The notes beneath the pieces were generated by a model. It worked only from the letters and a program-made list of their open reading frames with translations. It did not search any database and was not told where the DNA came from. From Spirochaetota bacterium (lineage in GTDB: Bacteria > Spirochaetota > UBA4802 > UB4802): a DNA stretch of 10,707 bases. A program made the translations under genes and the position numbers. Of this stretch, positions 7,347 through 10,707 are shown piece after piece; position 1 is the first letter of the stretch; every line of letters begins with the position of its first letter. The stretch spans positions 1 through 10,707 of the forward strand of contig JAGYNX010000047.1 in assembly GCA_018399855.1 (NCBI GenBank), in the 5' to 3' direction.

Positions 7347-8240
7347 TTAGTTTTCCTTGAACTTGTACTTATTTGACAGGTAATCAGCCAGTATATTGAA
7401 TATGAAAGTAATTACAAAAAGTATAATACCAATTGCAAACAGCGCATGGTAATGATCACTTTGATATGGTGCTTCGGCCATCTCCGCTGCTATATTTGCG
7501 GTCAATGGTCTCACGGGATCGAATATTGACGTTGGTAAGGTGGTGGCGCCACCGGCAACCATGAGTACAACCATTGTTTCCCCGATTACCCGCGATATAC
7601 CAAGAATAATTGCCGTCCATATACCCGAAAGTGATGCGGGTAGTGTTATATGAAAAATGGTTTGCCACTTGTTTGCTCCCAGTGCGTAAGAAGCCTCCTT
7701 TAATTCCATTGGCACCGATGAGATGGCATCTTCCGATATACTGGCTATGGTGGGTATGGCCATAAAGGCCAGCATAATTGACGCGTTAAACGCATTCAAA
7801 CCAGTATCAAGGTTGAACTGGTCTTGCAAAAAGGGTGCCACTACCACCATTCCGAAAAAACCGATAACAACTGATGGGATAGAGGCAATTATCTCGATAG
7901 TAGGCTTTATTATCTCCCTTAATACAGGTTGTGCAAGTTCAGACAGGTATATGGCTATTGAAAGACTGAGAGGAATTGCCACCACGCATGCTATCATTGT
8001 AACGAACAACGAAGCAATTATCAGGGGAAAGGCACCGAAGCGTGCGGGTTCGCTGGTGGGATACCATTCTGTTCCCAGAAGAAAATCATCAACAGTAACT
8101 GTCTCAAATACTGGTATCCCTTCCTTGAACAGGAAAAGCATTATTAGAAACAGTACCATAACACTGGCAAATGCTACTACCAGGAAGGCACGTTCCAGCA
8201 CCAGGTCATAGATAACACTTTTATGTCTTTTAAACAACAT
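7347..8240 (-). CDS. pstC: Phosphate ABC transporter permease PstC
   Basis: PstC is the second channel subunit of the Pst importer, paired with PstA in the inner membrane. Its 297 residues begin with a short basic cytoplasmic segment and a first transmembrane helix (about 18-38, ending LFLFKEGIPVF, a PstC-typical phrase). A core permease domain follows, with IEIIASIPSVVIGFFG (about 115-130), the EAA loop EASYALGANKWQTIFHITLP (182-201) and the RVIGET motif (217-222). The final helix is near 265-288. The ATG at 8240 is supported by GGAG (8252-8249), 8 nt upstream on the minus strand. It is the first gene of a pstC-pstA unit and divergent from glgX. No pstS precedes it here, which is where the gene usually stands. 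Confidence 0.95.
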   Translation of the reverse strand: MLFKRHKSVIYDLVLERAFLVVAFASVMVLFLIMLFLFKEGIPVFETVTVDDFLLGTEWYPTSEPARFGAFPLIIASLFVTMIACVVAIPLSLSIAIYLSELAQPVLREIIKPTIEIIASIPSVVIGFFGMVVVAPFLQDQFNLDTGLNAFNASIMLAFMAIPTIASISEDAISSVPMELKEASYALGANKWQTIFHITLPASLSGIWTAIILGISRVIGETMVVLMVAGGATTLPTSIFDPVRPLTANIAAEMAEAPYQSDHYHALFAIGIILFVITFIFNILADYLSNKYKFKEN

Positions 8241-8302
8241 TACAGGATCTCCGGGATTACAAACTAATATACTATACCTTAGAACCCCTGATATAACGCA
8301 GA

Positions 8303-8342
8303 TATGAAGTTTTAATAAAGAAATTATTTAGATGAAGTAAAT
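8303..8342 (-). promoter_or_regulatory. Candidate Pho box upstream of pstC
   Basis: Read on the minus strand there are four heptamers with exact 11-bp phasing: ATTTACT (8342-8336), CTAAATA (8331-8325), CTTTATT (8320-8314) and CTTCATA (8309-8303). They resemble the CTTTACA units before pstB. A TATAGT -10-like hexamer lies at 8276-8271, rather far away, and a poorer TATATC lies nearer. The copies are degenerate in AT-rich DNA, so support is weaker than for the pstB site. The assignment is inference. Confidence 0.35.
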
Positions 8343-8390
8343 ATAAAATAGAATTTGTTAAATACACTACATCACCACGTAAATATTATG

Positions 8391-8418
8391 TTGAAATAAT
8401 TTAAATCTCATATATACT
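8391..8418 (+). promoter_or_regulatory. Sigma70-like promoter for glgX
   Basis: TTGAAA (8391-8396) and TATACT (8413-8418) are separated by 16 bp. Each differs from consensus at one base. Transcription would begin near 8425, giving a leader of about 50 nt before the TTG start of glgX. Confidence 0.5.
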
Positions 8419-8423
8419 ATCTA

Positions 8424-8443
8424 ATTGCTGACACCATAGCAAT
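8424..8443 (+). other. Perfect stem-loop in the glgX leader
   Basis: ATTGCT (8424-8429) pairs exactly with AGCAAT (8438-8443) around an 8-nt loop. Seven A residues follow on the + strand. If the predicted promoter is right, this hairpin would stand at the very 5' end of the glgX mRNA, where it could stabilise the transcript. It is not a + strand terminator because no T-tract follows. Confidence 0.35.
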
Positions 8444-8477
8444 AAAAAAATAAGTACCATGCACAGGATAATTTATT

Positions 8478-10628
8478 TTGCGAAACTCTCAATTACACGT
8501 TGCCAAACCCGGTCTTCCCGTCCCCCCCGGTGTGGAGCTGGATAGTGACGGGGCACAATTCTCAATACTCAGCCGTCACGCTACCGGCGTTACACTGCTT
8601 CTATTTGAAAACTCGGAAGATGATACCGCCTACATGGAATATATTCTCGACCCTGCGATAAACCTTACTGGTGATATATGGCATATCTGGATCTCTGATA
8701 TAAAAGAGGGTCAGCTATATGGATATAGAATTGATGGCCCGTATGAGCCGGTACACGGGCACAGGTTTAATCCCAACAAGCTTGTTCTTGATCCATACGC
8801 GAAAGCAGTAAGCGGCAATCACACCTGGGATTTCACCATGGCTGTTGGATATGACCCCCGTTCTGAAAAGGAGGATCTTTCATTTTCCAAAACTGACAAT
8901 GTACAGCACTCACCTAAATGCATTGTTACCGGATTGCATACGGACAATGACCGCACCACCCGTCCCCTTACCATATCCATGGATGAAACAATAATTTATG
9001 AACTGCATGTCAAGGGGTTCACCTTCAGTTCTACATCAGGAACTACGGCACCCGGAACCTACAGGGGGCTTGCTGAAAAGATTCCCTACCTGAAAGAACT
9101 GGGAATCACTGCTGTTGAACTTATGCCTGTACAGGAGTTTGATGAATTCGAGAATGTAAATGTCAATCCCCTCACCGGTGAAAAGCTTAAAAATTTCTGG
9201 GGTTACAGCACCATTTCATTTTTCGCACCAAAAGCACAATATTCCTATTCCGGGAAAATGGGCGAACAGGTATCTGAGTTCAGAGAAATGGTGAAACAGT
9301 TTCATAACTCCGGCATCGAAGTTATCCTTGATATAGTTTTCAACCATACCGCTGAAGGTGATCACCTTGGTCCGACTATTAATTTCCGCGGTATAGACAA
9401 CTCAATATATTATATTCTCAAGAACGATAAAAGATTTTATCACAACTTCTCTGGATGCGGCAACACCCTTAATTGCAATCATCCCCTGGTACGTGATTAT
9501 ATCCTGGACTGTCTCAGGTACTGGGTGGTTGAGATGTATGTGGATGGTTTTCGATTCGATCTCGCTTCCATACTTGGTAGAGACCAGAAGGGGAATATAC
9601 TCAGCAATCCGCCCCTCCTTGAACGCATATCTGAAGATCCTATACTCAGGAATACAAAGATAATCGCTGAGGCCTGGGACGCGGGAGGAGCATACCAGGT
9701 AGGTGCCTTCCCGGGCAGGTGGGCCGAATGGAACGGGGTGTACCGGGATGACGTTCGCAGTTTCTGGAGAAGAGATACCGGTACAGTAAGAAATTTCGCC
9801 ACAAGATTAACCGGAAGTTATGATCTGTATGGCAGTCTAAATAAAAATCCCCTCAACAGTATTAATTTCATTACCTGTCACGACGGGTTTACTATGAACG
9901 ACCTTGTGTCGTATACTACCAAGCATAATATAGCCAATGGAGAGCACAACAGGGATGGTGAGAACAATAATTTGAGTTTCAATCTTGGTATCGAGGGCAA
10001 TGATGCCACCCCCCTCATTCATTCATTGAGAAACAGGCAGATTAAGAATTTTATGACCACGCTCTTCATGTCCCAGGGTGTACCGATGATTCTTGCAGGA
10101 GATGAATTCAGGCGCACGCAACAGGGAAACAATAATGCCTATTGTCAGGACAACGAAATATCATGGCTGAACTGGGAACTCCTTAACACTCATTCTGATA
10201 TTGCTCGTTTCCTCAAAATGCTTATACATTTCCGAAAACAACATCCCGTTTTGAGACAGGCACGTTTCGCCACCGGTGAAACGGCAACCGGTTTTAACGC
10301 CCCCGATTGTCAGTGGCATGGGATACAACCGGGCAAACCGGATTGGAATGATCACAGTCATTCCATAGCTTTACAGCTCAATGGACGCTACACCAGGCTT
10401 ACCCACGAACGGACTGACCGTGACATATACATGGTATTCAATGCTTCCCTGTATACACTGACATTTCAGCTCCCCCGTCCTTTTAACGGCAGCAAATGGA
10501 TAGATATTATTGACACATCCAGGGAATCTCCCTATGATATACTTGATGAAACAGATGCTTCATTGATGGAAGAGAAAGAAATAAGGGTAAAAAAACTATC
10601 ATCAAGGGTGCTGATATCCACTGAATAA
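8478..10628 (+). CDS. glgX: Glycogen debranching enzyme GlgX (isoamylase-type, GH13)
   Basis: GlgX hydrolyses alpha-1,6 branch links of glycogen, usually after glycogen phosphorylase has trimmed the outer chains, and acts in the cytoplasm. The 716 residues fit the family. An N-terminal CBM48-like domain (about 10-110, GAQFSILSRHATGVTLLLF) precedes a GH13 barrel with all four conserved regions: DIVFNHT (285-291), DGFRFDLA with nucleophile D361, IIAEAWD with acid/base E398, and TCHDGFT with H468 and D469. The start is TTG at 8478. An in-frame TAA at 8469-8471 blocks any longer form, the next in-frame GTG (8532) would cut into the homologous N-terminus, and AGGA (8464-8467) lies 10 nt upstream. 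Glycogen debranching is more likely than the related TreX/isoamylase roles, but sequence alone does not separate them. No other glycogen gene is in the window. Confidence 0.93.
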   Translation: MRNSQLHVAKPGLPVPPGVELDSDGAQFSILSRHATGVTLLLFENSEDDTAYMEYILDPAINLTGDIWHIWISDIKEGQLYGYRIDGPYEPVHGHRFNPNKLVLDPYAKAVSGNHTWDFTMAVGYDPRSEKEDLSFSKTDNVQHSPKCIVTGLHTDNDRTTRPLTISMDETIIYELHVKGFTFSSTSGTTAPGTYRGLAEKIPYLKELGITAVELMPVQEFDEFENVNVNPLTGEKLKNFWGYSTISFFAPKAQYSYSGKMGEQVSEFREMVKQFHNSGIEVILDIVFNHTAEGDHLGPTINFRGIDNSIYYILKNDKRFYHNFSGCGNTLNCNHPLVRDYILDCLRYWVVEMYVDGFRFDLASILGRDQKGNILSNPPLLERISEDPILRNTKIIAEAWDAGGAYQVGAFPGRWAEWNGVYRDDVRSFWRRDTGTVRNFATRLTGSYDLYGSLNKNPLNSINFITCHDGFTMNDLVSYTTKHNIANGEHNRDGENNNLSFNLGIEGNDATPLIHSLRNRQIKNFMTTLFMSQGVPMILAGDEFRRTQQGNNNAYCQDNEISWLNWELLNTHSDIARFLKMLIHFRKQHPVLRQARFATGETATGFNAPDCQWHGIQPGKPDWNDHSHSIALQLNGRYTRLTHERTDRDIYMVFNASLYTLTFQLPRPFNGSKWIDIIDTSRESPYDILDETDASLMEEKEIRVKKLSSRVLISTE

Positions 10629-10707
10629 TGTCGATAGTATAAGTAGACCCAAACACCTGAATATACGGTTACAAGAATGAATATAATCCTCATATCATCA
10701 CTTATCA

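Noticed and set aside
7723..8211. Open frame of 162 codons on the + strand inside pstC
   Set aside because: It is antisense to pstC, which has all the family motifs and a good Shine-Dalgarno. The translation resembles no family.
8424..8450. Hairpin followed by a run of A as an intrinsic terminator
   Set aside because: On the + strand the tract is A, not T. On the minus strand the T-run precedes the hairpin. Both neighbouring genes also start, rather than end, at this gap.
10629..10707. Right-hand end checked for a terminator, tRNA or new gene start
   Set aside because: No stem with a T-tract, no tRNA-like fold and no supported start codon are visible. There is only a single GGTTAC at 10667, which is too little to call.
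1..10707. Undescribed defence, mobile or biosynthetic system
   Set aside because: Every substantial open frame belongs to a well-known phosphate or glycogen family with intact motifs. I saw no toxin-antitoxin pair, phage gene, CRISPR array, reverse transcriptase or IS end.

Overview
The window looks like a bacterial chromosomal Pho-regulon locus. It holds two phosphate-uptake systems (a PHO4/Pit-type permease and parts of the PstSCAB ABC importer), the PhoU regulator, a PhoB/PhoR-type two-component pair and, divergently placed, a glycogen debranching enzyme. There are no mobile elements, CRISPR arrays, rRNA or tRNA genes that I can see. I found no clearly undescribed system. The unusual signals are in gene arrangement and intergenic DNA.

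Organism: the base composition is moderately AT-rich. Shine-Dalgarno sequences (AAGGAG, AGGAG, GGAG) stand before phoU, the response-regulator gene, pstA and pstC, and a sigma70-like promoter precedes glgX. The Pit protein with a long cytoplasmic helical tail is common in Bacteroidota and some neighbouring Gram-negative phyla. The SD use and GlgX fit a non-Bacteroidota lineage better, for example Spirochaetota or a related group. This placement is a low-confidence inference.

Layout: (1) 2-2176, + strand, is the 3' part of a Pit-like transporter whose start lies left of the window. (2) 2177-2392 is a regulatory gap with 11-bp-phased CTTTACA repeats (candidate Pho box) and a 9-bp inverted repeat that ends on the pstB start codon. 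(3) 2393-6302, + strand, is a tight operon pstB-phoU-phoB-like-phoR-like with gaps of 11, 8 and 18 bp. (4) 6303-6442 is a short convergent gap with a weak hairpin and a 7-bp tandem repeat. (5) 8240-6443, - strand, is pstC-pstA. (6) 8241-8477 is a divergent promoter region with a second set of 11-bp-phased repeats facing pstC and a sigma70-like promoter plus leader hairpin facing glgX. (7) 8478-10628, + strand, is glgX with a TTG start. (8) 10629-10707 shows nothing recognisable.

How it works together: PstC and PstA form the membrane channel and PstB powers it, although they are encoded on two opposing transcripts. The binding protein PstS is not in the window. In the well-studied systems PhoU passes the transport state to the PhoR kinase, which phosphorylates the PhoB-type regulator. 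That regulator would then bind the phased repeats upstream of pstB and pstC. Pit offers a second uptake route. GlgX links the locus loosely to glycogen breakdown, which consumes phosphate through glycogen phosphorylase; that functional link is inference only.
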